Assembly (NCBI GenBank): GCA_003446315.1
Contig: DMBA01000104.1
Coordinates: forward strand, 1 to 6,540
DNA: 6,540 nucleotides
Direction of reading: 5' to 3'
From: Ruminococcus sp.
GTDB lineage: Bacteria; Bacillota; Clostridia; Oscillospirales; Ruminococcaceae
Positions 1 to 5,692 of the stretch are shown in pieces; the first letter of the stretch is position 1, and each line of letters starts with the position of its first letter. A model generated the notes under the pieces. It worked only from the letters and a program-made list of their open reading frames with translations. It was not told the DNA's origin and searched no databases. A program made the position numbers and the translations under genes.

Positions 1-1098
1 TCAACGCCAGCGGGGGCTCCCCGCTGCGATTGCTTCCAGTATTTTCGCAGTCATTTCTGTGCAGGACAGCGCTTTCGCTTCGGTGTTCCCCAGCAGATCC
101 GCCGTGCGGCAGCCCTGTTCCAATACGCGGTCAACTGCCTGTTCAATGCAATCTGCCTCTGCCTGCAAATTGCATGCATATCGCAGCAGCATTGCCGCTG
201 ATAGAATCTCGGCGATCGGATTTGCAATGTTCTGCCCCGCAATATCCGGCGCGGAACCGTGGATCGGCTCATAAAGACCCCGTGTGCTGTCTCCAAGCGA
301 TGCCGATGCCAGCATGCCGATCGAGCCGGTGATCTGTGAGGCTTCATCCGACAAAATATCCCCGAACATATTCGATGTCACAATCACATCAAACTGCTTC
401 GGATTCCGTACAAGCTGCATCGCTGCATTGTCTACAAACATATCCTGATAGGCAACATCCGGATATTCCGCTGCAAGCCGATGCATCGTTTTTCGCCATA
501 AACGCGAGGTTTCCAGCACATTCGCCTTATCTACGCTCGTCAGCCGGCCGCTGCGCTTGCGTGCCGCTTCAAATGCGGCTCTGCCGATGCGCTCGATCTC
601 CGTGACGCTGTAACTCTCTGTATCATACGCTTCTTCGCCGTATTTGCCCGTGCGGTATCCGCGGTCACCAAAATATATCCCGCCGATCAATTCCCGCACG
701 ATCAGAATATCAAAACCCGCTGCTATGATATCTTCCCGCAGCGGTGATGCCCCGCGCAGCGCCGGAAACAGCTTCGCCGGTCTGAGATTCGTATACAATC
801 CCATAGCTGCACGAATGCCGAGCAATGCCTTTTCCGGTCGTTGATCGCCGGGAAGCCCGTCCCACTTCGGCCCCCCGACTGCGCCCAGCAGGACGCTGTC
901 ACTCGCAAGACAGCCTTCTACCGTCTTCTGCGGCAGCGGCTCCCCGAAACGGTCAATGGCTGCTCCGCCGATCGGATATGCTGTCATTTCAAACGTATGC
1001 CCGAACTTTTCGCCGATTTTTTCCAGCACCGATACCGCACTGTCAACGATCTCCGTGCCGATGCCGTCCCCTTTCAGCAGCGCGATCCGCACATTCAT
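1..1098 (-). CDS. leuB: 3-isopropylmalate dehydrogenase LeuB
   Basis: Cytoplasmic NAD-dependent beta-decarboxylating dehydrogenase; third step of leucine synthesis, turning (2R,3S)-3-isopropylmalate into 2-isopropyl-3-oxosuccinate, which loses CO2 to give 2-ketoisocaproate. The 365-residue product has the usual family length. Visible motifs in order: GDGIG near residue 10, GAVGGPKWD near 72, NLRPAKLFP near 104, [11 protein letters not shown] near 134 (substrate-binding Arg and the catalytic Tyr region), VDKANVL near 190 (catalytic Lys), [12 protein letters not shown] near 222, [11 protein letters not shown] near 242 (metal-binding Asp residues), and [14 protein letters not shown] near 280 (adenine site). 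Two in-frame ATGs are possible. I chose the one at 1098 because the AAGGAG at 1106-1111 sits 7 bases from it, but only 1 base from the ATG at 1104. It is the last leu gene in view, 15 bases after leuD. Its TGA is the first triplet of the window, so anything downstream is unseen. Confidence 0.97.
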   Translation of the reverse strand: MNVRIALLKGDGIGTEIVDSAVSVLEKIGEKFGHTFEMTAYPIGGAAIDRFGEPLPQKTVEGCLASDSVLLGAVGGPKWDGLPGDQRPEKALLGIRAAMGLYTNLRPAKLFPALRGASPLREDIIAAGFDILIVRELIGGIYFGDRGYRTGKYGEEAYDTESYSVTEIERIGRAAFEAARKRSGRLTSVDKANVLETSRLWRKTMHRLAAEYPDVAYQDMFVDNAAMQLVRNPKQFDVIVTSNMFGDILSDEASQITGSIGMLASASLGDSTRGLYEPIHGSAPDIAGQNIANPIAEILSAAMLLRYACNLQAEADCIEQAVDRVLEQGCRTADLLGNTEAKALSCTEMTAKILEAIAAGSPRWR

Positions 1099-1105
1099 AT
1101 GCATG

Positions 1106-1111
1106 CTCCTT
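1106..1111 (-). promoter_or_regulatory. leuB ribosome binding site
   Basis: AAGGAG within GGAAGGAGC, just after the leuD stop. Its 7-base spacing selects the ATG at 1098 over the one at 1104 as the leuB start. Confidence 0.85.
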
Positions 1112-1113
1112 CC

Positions 1114-1608
1114 TTATTGGATATCGCCCTTGACTGCCGATGCAATCAAGCCGCCGTTCTCGATGATCTTCTGCACAAACGGCGGAAACGGCGCAGTCTG
1201 ATATTCCTTGCCGGTCGTCAGATTGCGGATGATGCCCGCATCCAGATCCGCTTCGACCCGGTCGCCTTCCGATATGCCGTCTACCGCTTCCGGACATTCC
1301 ACGATCGCAAGCCCGATATTGATCGCATTGCGGTAGAAGATCCGCGCAAAACTCTTTGCGATCACCAGCGAGATGCCGCTTGCTTTGATCGCAATCGGGG
1401 CATGCTCCCGTGAAGAACCGCAGCCGAAATTCTGTCCCGCTGCGATCATATCCCCTTCCTGCACACGCGCCGCAAATCCCGCATCCAGATCTTCCATGCA
1501 GTGCGCTGCAAGTTCCGCAGGCTCGCTCGTGTTCAGATACCGCGCCGGAATGATGACATCGGTATCCACATTATCGCCGTACCGGATGACCGTTCCTTCA
1601 TACTTCAT
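1114..1608 (-). CDS. leuD: 3-isopropylmalate dehydratase small subunit LeuD
   Basis: Small (swivel-domain) subunit of isopropylmalate isomerase. With LeuC it interconverts 2- and 3-isopropylmalate through a dehydrated intermediate. The 164-residue product matches the short LeuD class that partners about 420-residue LeuC proteins. Visible motifs: [16 protein letters not shown] (residues 12-27), [14 protein letters not shown] (about 58-71, holding the substrate-binding SSRE stretch), and [14 protein letters not shown] (about 87-100). The substrate-specificity loop reads YLNT. Homoaconitase-type relatives in methanogens carry YLRT, where the Arg binds the extra carboxylate; its absence here favours isopropylmalate. 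The frame is open much further upstream, but residues before MKYEG are leuC sequence read out of frame. The ATG at 1608 has GGAGG at 1618-1622 at a 9-base spacing. The start overlaps the end of leuC by 11 bases, suggesting coupled translation and equal dosage of the two subunits. Confidence 0.97.
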   Translation of the reverse strand: MKYEGTVIRYGDNVDTDVIIPARYLNTSEPAELAAHCMEDLDAGFAARVQEGDMIAAGQNFGCGSSREHAPIAIKASGISLVIAKSFARIFYRNAINIGLAIVECPEAVDGISEGDRVEADLDAGIIRNLTTGKEYQTAPFPPFVQKIIENGGLIASAVKGDIQ

Positions 1609-2872
1609 CGCCCATGACCTCCCATGCACTTGAGATTTTTCCGGTAACCGCACTCGCCGCTGCCGTTTCCGGGCTCGCCAGATACACTTCGGATTCCGGA
1701 TGCCCCATTCTGCCGACAAAATTCCGGTTGGTCGTTGCAACGGCTCTTTCGCCCGCCGCAAGAATCCCCATATATCCGCCGAGACACGGCCCGCATGTCG
1801 GAGTGGAAACAACGGCTCCGCTTTCAATGAAGATTTTCAGCAAGCCTTCTTCCATTGCATCCAGATAGATCTGCTGCGTTGCCGGAATCACGATCACGCG
1901 CACATGATCCGCGCATTTGCGTCCTTTCATGATCGCTGCCGCTGCACGCAGGTCTTCCAGTCTGCCGTTGGTGCACGAACCGATCACCACCTGGTCGATC
2001 GGAATATCGCCGATCGCATCAAATGTTTTTGCATGCTCCGGCAGATGCGGGAATGCAACGGTCGGCGCAATATCAGACAAATTGAGCGTGATCGTCTGCT
2101 CATATTCTGCATCTGCATCCGCTTCGTATATCACCGGTGCGGCTGCTCCGTGTTCCTTCAAATATGCAAGCGTCACATCATCTACTGCAAAAATACCATT
2201 CTTCGCGCCCGCTTCAATCGCCATATTCGAGATGCAAAGGCGGTCACTCATGCTGAGCGTGTGCATGCCTTCCCCGCAGAATTCCAGCGAGCGATATAAC
2301 GCACCGTCTACGCCGATCTGCCCGATCAGATGCAATATCACATCTTTTCCGGACACATACCGCCGCAGCTTGCCCGTCAGATTCACCCGGATGGCTGCCG
2401 GTACCTTAAACCATGCTTTGCCGGTCGCCATGCCGCATGCCATATCCGTTGAGCCGACACCCGTCGAGAAGGCACCGAGTGCGCCGTATGTGCAGGTGTG
2501 CGAATCGGCACCGATGACAAGCTGCCCTGCACTGACCAATCCCTGCTCCGGCAAAAGCGCATGCTCAATGCCCATCTGCCCGACATCATAAAAATGCGTG
2601 ATCTCCTGCGCCTGACAAAAACTGCGGCATGTTTTACATTGCTCTGCTGCCTTGATATCCTTATTCGGTGCAAAATGATCCATCACCATTGTGATCTTTT
2701 CCCGATCAAACACACGGTCTTTCCCGAATTTTGCAAATTCCTTGATTGCAACCGGTGATGTAATATCATTTCCAAGCACCAGATCCAGTGAAGCAAGGAT
2801 CAGCGTCCCTGCCGCTGCATGCGCCGTTCCGGCATGTGCTGCCAGAATCTTCTGCGTCATTGTCATTCCCAT
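1598..2872 (-). CDS. leuC: 3-isopropylmalate dehydratase large subunit LeuC
   Basis: Large, iron-sulfur-bearing subunit of isopropylmalate isomerase (aconitase superfamily). At 424 residues it belongs to the shorter LeuC/HacA-like class found in archaea and many clostridia, not the roughly 465-residue E. coli form. The three cysteines expected to ligate the [4Fe-4S] cluster are visible: C300 in [10 protein letters not shown], and C360 and C363 in TCGPCLGG. Other family landmarks are MDHFAPN near residue 64, [11 protein letters not shown] near 94, and [15 protein letters not shown] near 121. The frame is open back to 2980, but that part overlaps leuA and is not family-like. The ATG at 2872 lies 8 bases after GGAAGG; in-frame ATGs at 2866 and 2860 are also possible but further from the site. 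It follows leuA after 37 bases and overlaps leuD by 11, so the two subunits are probably made together. Confidence 0.97.
   Translation of the reverse strand: MGMTMTQKILAAHAGTAHAAAGTLILASLDLVLGNDITSPVAIKEFAKFGKDRVFDREKITMVMDHFAPNKDIKAAEQCKTCRSFCQAQEITHFYDVGQMGIEHALLPEQGLVSAGQLVIGADSHTCTYGALGAFSTGVGSTDMACGMATGKAWFKVPAAIRVNLTGKLRRYVSGKDVILHLIGQIGVDGALYRSLEFCGEGMHTLSMSDRLCISNMAIEAGAKNGIFAVDDVTLAYLKEHGAAAPVIYEADADAEYEQTITLNLSDIAPTVAFPHLPEHAKTFDAIGDIPIDQVVIGSCTNGRLEDLRAAAAIMKGRKCADHVRVIVIPATQQIYLDAMEEGLLKIFIESGAVVSTPTCGPCLGGYMGILAAGERAVATTNRNFVGRMGHPESEVYLASPETAAASAVTGKISSAWEVMGDEV
1618..1623 (-). promoter_or_regulatory. leuD ribosome binding site inside the leuC 3' end
   Basis: GGGAGG lies in the last codons of leuC, with 9 bases to the leuD ATG at 1608. 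It confirms the short LeuD start. The ATG at 1613-1615 between them is an internal leuC codon. Confidence 0.8.
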
Positions 2873-2880
2873 GCGAATAA

Positions 2881-2888
2881 CCTTCCTT
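2881..2888 (-). promoter_or_regulatory. leuC ribosome binding site
   Basis: AAGGAAGG in the 37-base leuA-leuC gap, 8 bases before the ATG at 2872. No terminator-like hairpin is visible in the gap, so leuA and leuC are cotranscribed. Confidence 0.75.
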
Positions 2889-2909
2889 CCGGTATATTTT
2901 GGATCGGGG

Positions 2910-4601
2910 TCACTTTCCGTTGTCGGGAGACTGCTTCCCTTCTGCAAGAAGCATGATGTTGACTGCGCTGACAAATGCATTGATGGATGATGTCACAATA
3001 TCCGTGTCGATGCCGACACCCCAGAAGCTCTCCTGCCTGTCATTCCGGATCTCTACATACGATACCGCCTTTGAGGATGAGCCGACTTCCAGTGCATGCT
3101 CGGTGTAGCTCTGGATCGTATAATGCAGCCCAGTATAAGAACGCACCGCATTGCTGACCGCATCCAGACGGCCGTTTCCGTTGTTCGTGGCAGAGGCGAT
3201 CCTGCCGTTATAATCAATGTCGATCGTCGCTTCGATCCCGTTGTGCTGCTTGAAGTGCACGCCGGTCAGATGCAGCGGCGCGGTAATATCGACATAATGC
3301 TGCTTGAAGATCTCGTAGACTTCGTCCGGCATCAGCTCTTTGTGACGGCTGTCCGAAATATGCTTGACCAGATAACCGAAACATTCCCGCATCTTCTTCG
3401 GCAGATTATAGCCGAACCGCGTTTCCAGAATATAGCCGATGCCGCCCTTGCCGGACTGACTGTTGATGCGGATGACATCGCTTTCGTAGACTCTGCCGAT
3501 ATCCGTCGGATCCAGCGGCAGATACGGCACGCTCCAATGCGCATCGCCGGATTGCTCGCGCCGCTTCATCCCCTTTGCGATCGCATCCTGATGAGAGCCG
3601 CTGAATGCCGCAAAAACCAGCTTTCCGCTGTATGGCTGCCGTTCGTTGATGTCCATGCGCGTCACACTGGTATACAGCTCTGCGATCTCCGGCAGATTGT
3701 GAAAATCCAGACCCGGATCAATGCCCTGTGAATACATATTCAATGCCAGCGTGACAATATCCACATTGCCCGTGCGTTCGCCGTTGCCGAACAGCGTGCC
3801 TTCCACGCGGTCTGCGCCTGCCAGCAAGCCCATTTCCGTATCCGCTACCGCACAGCCGCGGTCATTATGCGGATGCAGCGAAACGATCACATGTGCACGG
3901 TATTTCAGGTTTGCGCACATGTATTCGATCTGGTTTGCGTATACATGCGGCATGGAGAGCTGCACGGTCACCGGCAGATTGATGATGACCGGATTCGCTG
4001 CGTCCGGCTGCCAGACATCCAGCACCGCATTGCAGACTTCCAATGCAAATTCCGGCTCTGTTCCGGTGAAGCTCTCCGGCGAATATTCAAAGCGGATATT
4101 GCCGATGTGCTTTTTGCTGTATTCCAGACAGCGCTGCGCACCTGTCACGGCGATCTCCCTGATCTCTGCCTTGCTCTTGCAGAAAACCTGCTCCCGCTGT
4201 GCAACAGATGTTGAATTATACAAATGCACGATCGCATTTTTGCAGCCTTCCAATGCCTCAAATGTCTTCCGGATGATGTGCTCGCGTGACTGCGTCAGCA
4301 CCTGAATCGTGACATCATCCGGGATCAGATCCTGCTCGATCAGTGCACGGCAGAATTCATATTCCGTTTCTGATGCTGCCGGAAATCCGATCTCGATCTC
4401 CTTGAAGCCGATCCGGACAAGCTCTGCAAAAAACCGCAGCTTTTCTTCCAGATTCATCGGGATGACCAGCGCCTGATTGCCGTCCCGCAAATCCACGCTG
4501 CACCATTGCGGTGCATGATCGACATAACTTTTCTGCGCCCATTTCATCGGGGCATTCGGGATATCAAAAAACTGTCTTGTGTACTTCTCTGCGTGCTGCA
4601 T
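2910..4601 (-). CDS. leuA: 2-isopropylmalate synthase LeuA (long form)
   Basis: Committed step of leucine synthesis: a Claisen condensation of acetyl-CoA with 2-ketoisovalerate. The 563-residue length and the N-terminal run [19 protein letters not shown] point to the long LeuA subfamily seen in yeast and actinobacteria rather than the roughly 510-520-residue E. coli type. The TIM-barrel catalytic domain (about 30-330) shows [12 protein letters not shown] at 35-46 (R39 and metal ligand D40), the metal-binding HxH at H243/H245 in [10 protein letters not shown], and [14 protein letters not shown] at 268-281. A linker domain follows (about 335-440). The C-terminal LeuA-dimer regulatory domain (about 445-550) contains [16 protein letters not shown], the region that in this family binds leucine for feedback inhibition. 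The usual GNGP reads GNGR here. The start at 4601 has AAGGAGG at 4608-4614. It is the first gene of the operon, directly behind an attenuator, so both its expression and its activity are probably leucine-controlled. Confidence 0.97.
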   Translation of the reverse strand: MQHAEKYTRQFFDIPNAPMKWAQKSYVDHAPQWCSVDLRDGNQALVIPMNLEEKLRFFAELVRIGFKEIEIGFPAASETEYEFCRALIEQDLIPDDVTIQVLTQSREHIIRKTFEALEGCKNAIVHLYNSTSVAQREQVFCKSKAEIREIAVTGAQRCLEYSKKHIGNIRFEYSPESFTGTEPEFALEVCNAVLDVWQPDAANPVIINLPVTVQLSMPHVYANQIEYMCANLKYRAHVIVSLHPHNDRGCAVADTEMGLLAGADRVEGTLFGNGERTGNVDIVTLALNMYSQGIDPGLDFHNLPEIAELYTSVTRMDINERQPYSGKLVFAAFSGSHQDAIAKGMKRREQSGDAHWSVPYLPLDPTDIGRVYESDVIRINSQSGKGGIGYILETRFGYNLPKKMRECFGYLVKHISDSRHKELMPDEVYEIFKQHYVDITAPLHLTGVHFKQHNGIEATIDIDYNGRIASATNNGNGRLDAVSNAVRSYTGLHYTIQSYTEHALEVGSSSKAVSYVEIRNDRQESFWGVGIDTDIVTSSINAFVSAVNIMLLAEGKQSPDNGK

Positions 4602-4607
4602 AAACGT

Positions 4608-4614
4608 CCTCCTT
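4608..4614 (-). promoter_or_regulatory. leuA ribosome binding site
   Basis: AAGGAGG, a near-perfect anti-16S match, 6 bases before the leuA ATG. It lies just after the U-tract of the attenuator terminator and is not part of that hairpin. Control is therefore more likely by termination than by hiding the ribosome site. Confidence 0.9.
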
Positions 4615-4621
4615 CGCCGAT

Positions 4622-4666
4622 AAAAAAAATTCGTCCCTCTCCAAAAACAATTCGGAAAGAGACGAA
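4622..4666 (-). terminator. Rho-independent terminator (attenuator) before leuA
   Basis: The arm TTCGTCTCTTTCC (4666-4654) pairs with GGAGAGGGACGAA (4642-4630) over 13 base pairs including two G-U pairs. The stem can be extended by up to three weaker pairs (G-U, A-U, A-U). It is followed by eight U residues (4629-4622). The terminator stands between the leu promoter and leuA on the same strand, so leu transcripts must pass it. No other terminator separates trxB from this point, so it may also end the nrdD-trxB transcript. Confidence 0.93.
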
Positions 4667-4673
4667 GCTGTAT

Positions 4674-4706
4674 CTATACTCTGCGGTACCACGCTTTTTG
4701 ACGCAT
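4674..4706 (-). other. Possible 10-codon leader peptide across the T-box-like motif
   Basis: ATG at 4706 opens a short frame, MRQKAWYRRV, ending in TAG at 4676-4674. A purine run AGGGGG (4719-4714) lies 7 bases upstream and could serve as a ribosome site. The frame crosses the T-box-like core, whose bases encode Ala-Trp-Tyr-Arg, and stops 8 bases before the terminator arm. It has no leucine codon, so classical leucine ribosome-stalling attenuation is not supported. It may be fortuitous. Confidence 0.2.
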
Positions 4707-4746
4707 GGCTGCGCCCCCTCACATGTGCCGTCTATTGATTGCAATT

Positions 4747-4775
4747 ATCTTATCATATTTTTTTGCATTTGTCAA
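4747..4775 (-). promoter_or_regulatory. leu operon promoter
   Basis: A perfect -35 box TTGACA (4775-4770) is separated by 17 bases from TAAGAT (4752-4747), which is preceded by TGA to give an extended -10. Transcription should start near 4740. The -35 box begins only 8 bases after the trxB stop codon. It is sigma-A type and no operator palindrome is evident around it. Confidence 0.9.
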
Positions 4776-4783
4776 GCGTTTTT

Positions 4784-5692
4784 TCAAATTTTATCCAGAT
4801 AACGGCATGCTGCAAGCGCTGCCTGTGCGCCGTCCGAAACCGCTGTGACGATCTGCCGGACTGCTTTTGTGCGGCAGTCTCCGGCGACAAATACGCCGTT
4901 TGTCTTGGTTGTGCAGCGTTCGTCCGCAATGGCATATCCCGCTTCATCAAGCTGCATAAACGCCGCAAATACATCATTTTCAGGCTGCTGTCCGATCGCA
5001 GCAAACGCACCTGCGACCGGCAGTTCTTCCGTGCTGCCGTCTTTGCGGATCTGCAAACCGGTCAGACTGTCTGTTCCGCGCAATGCGGTCACTTCTGCAT
5101 TGCAGATGATCTTCACATTCGGCAGTTTGCGCACCTTATCCTGCAAAACCGGATCGCCGGTCAGCTCCGGCAGATTCTGGATCACGGTGATCTGCGCACA
5201 AATATCCGAGAGGAAAACTGCATCCTGCAAAGCTGTGTTTCCCCCGCCGATGACTGCAACATCTTTTCCGCGGTAAAATGCACCGTCACACACCGCACAA
5301 TAGCATATGCCGTGTCCGGTCAGCTCTGCTTCCCGCGGCAATCCCAGCAGCCGATGCCGGGAACCCGCTGCGATAATCACCGCATCTGCTTCATAATCGC
5401 CATATTCTCCGTGCAGCACAAAGCCATCTTCCTGCTGCGCCATGCCGGTGATATTGTCCATCTCCAGCGCTGCACCTGCTGCTTCCGCCTGTGCCATCAG
5501 CTTCTCTGCAAATTCGGCTCCGCTGATCGCCGTTTCCGTCGGAAAATTCTCAATTTTCGGCGAAAATGTGATTTGTCCGCCGAAGTTCTCTTTTTCCAGT
5601 ACCAGCACGGTTTTTCCGGCTCTTCTGGCATAAAGCGCCGCAGTCAGTCCGGCAGGGCCTGCGCCGATGACTGCGATCTGATGCCGGCTCAT
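4784..5692 (-). CDS. trxB: Thioredoxin-reductase-like flavoprotein
   Basis: FAD-dependent pyridine-nucleotide/disulfide oxidoreductase of the low-molecular-weight thioredoxin reductase family, which passes electrons through FAD and a redox-active disulfide to a thioredoxin or glutaredoxin. The 302 residues give the normal family length. Visible in order: the FAD-binding GAGPAGLTAALYA near residue 10, the FGGQI flavin-contact region at 37-41, the redox pair C132/C135 in CAVCDG, the dinucleotide fold GGGNTALQDA at 149-158, and the second FAD motif GVFVAGDC near 266. The HRRxxxR stretch that normally grips the NADPH 2'-phosphate is replaced by IQNLPELTGD near 171-180, so NADPH dependence is doubtful; NADH or another donor is possible. 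The ATG overlaps the nrdD stop (ATGA) and has no good ribosome site, implying translational coupling. The likely job is recycling the redoxin domain fused to NrdD; general thioredoxin reduction is the alternative. The family call is secure, the cofactor is not. Confidence 0.88.
   Translation of the reverse strand: MSRHQIAVIGAGPAGLTAALYARRAGKTVLVLEKENFGGQITFSPKIENFPTETAISGAEFAEKLMAQAEAAGAALEMDNITGMAQQEDGFVLHGEYGDYEADAVIIAAGSRHRLLGLPREAELTGHGICYCAVCDGAFYRGKDVAVIGGGNTALQDAVFLSDICAQITVIQNLPELTGDPVLQDKVRKLPNVKIICNAEVTALRGTDSLTGLQIRKDGSTEELPVAGAFAAIGQQPENDVFAAFMQLDEAGYAIADERCTTKTNGVFVAGDCRTKAVRQIVTAVSDGAQAALAACRYLDKI

Larger units (their letters stand above)
4622..4740 (-). promoter_or_regulatory. 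Short T-box-like leader of the leu operon
   Basis: The RNA between the predicted start (near 4740) and the terminator contains AGCGTGGTACCGCA (4695-4682). This matches 12 of 14 positions of the T-box core AGGGTGGTACCGCG, including the whole TGGTACC bulge that in T-boxes pairs with the NCCA end of uncharged tRNA. Its position just before a terminator whose 5' arm carries CGTCTCT also fits T-box architecture, where that strand pairs with AGGG in the antiterminator. Two things do not fit. Only about 45 bases precede the core, against well over 100 for a canonical Stem I plus Stem III. Those bases also contain neither CU nor UU, so no leucine specifier codon is possible. A 5' hairpin can form between 4732-4726 and 4705-4700. 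It could be a reduced or degenerate T-box, or a different attenuator that reuses the motif. That it is an attenuation leader is near certain; the T-box label is moderate. Confidence 0.65.

Noticed and set aside
841..1413. Plus-strand open frame opposite leuB and leuD (190 codons), and similar ones opposite leuC and leuA (up to 224 codons)
   Set aside because: All are antisense to clearly conserved enzymes, cross gene boundaries, and have no ribosome sites or recognisable motifs.
1609..1827. N-terminal extension of LeuD to an upstream ATG
   Set aside because: The extra 73 residues are leuC sequence in another frame and unlike LeuD. The ATG at 1608 has a proper ribosome site and the family start MKYEG.
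2873..2980. N-terminal extension of LeuC into the leuA 3' end
   Set aside because: It is not LeuC-like, and the GGAAGGAAGG ribosome site would lie inside it; the ATG at 2872 fits the spacing and family length.
4690..4740. Classical leucine leader peptide with tandem Leu codons
   Set aside because: There is no leucine codon in any frame between the predicted transcription start and the T-box-like core.
4544..4744. 66-codon frame starting at TTG 4744 and reading through the leader into leuA
   Set aside because: It would start at or before the predicted transcription start with no ribosome site, cross the terminator and overlap leuA out of frame; no motif supports it.
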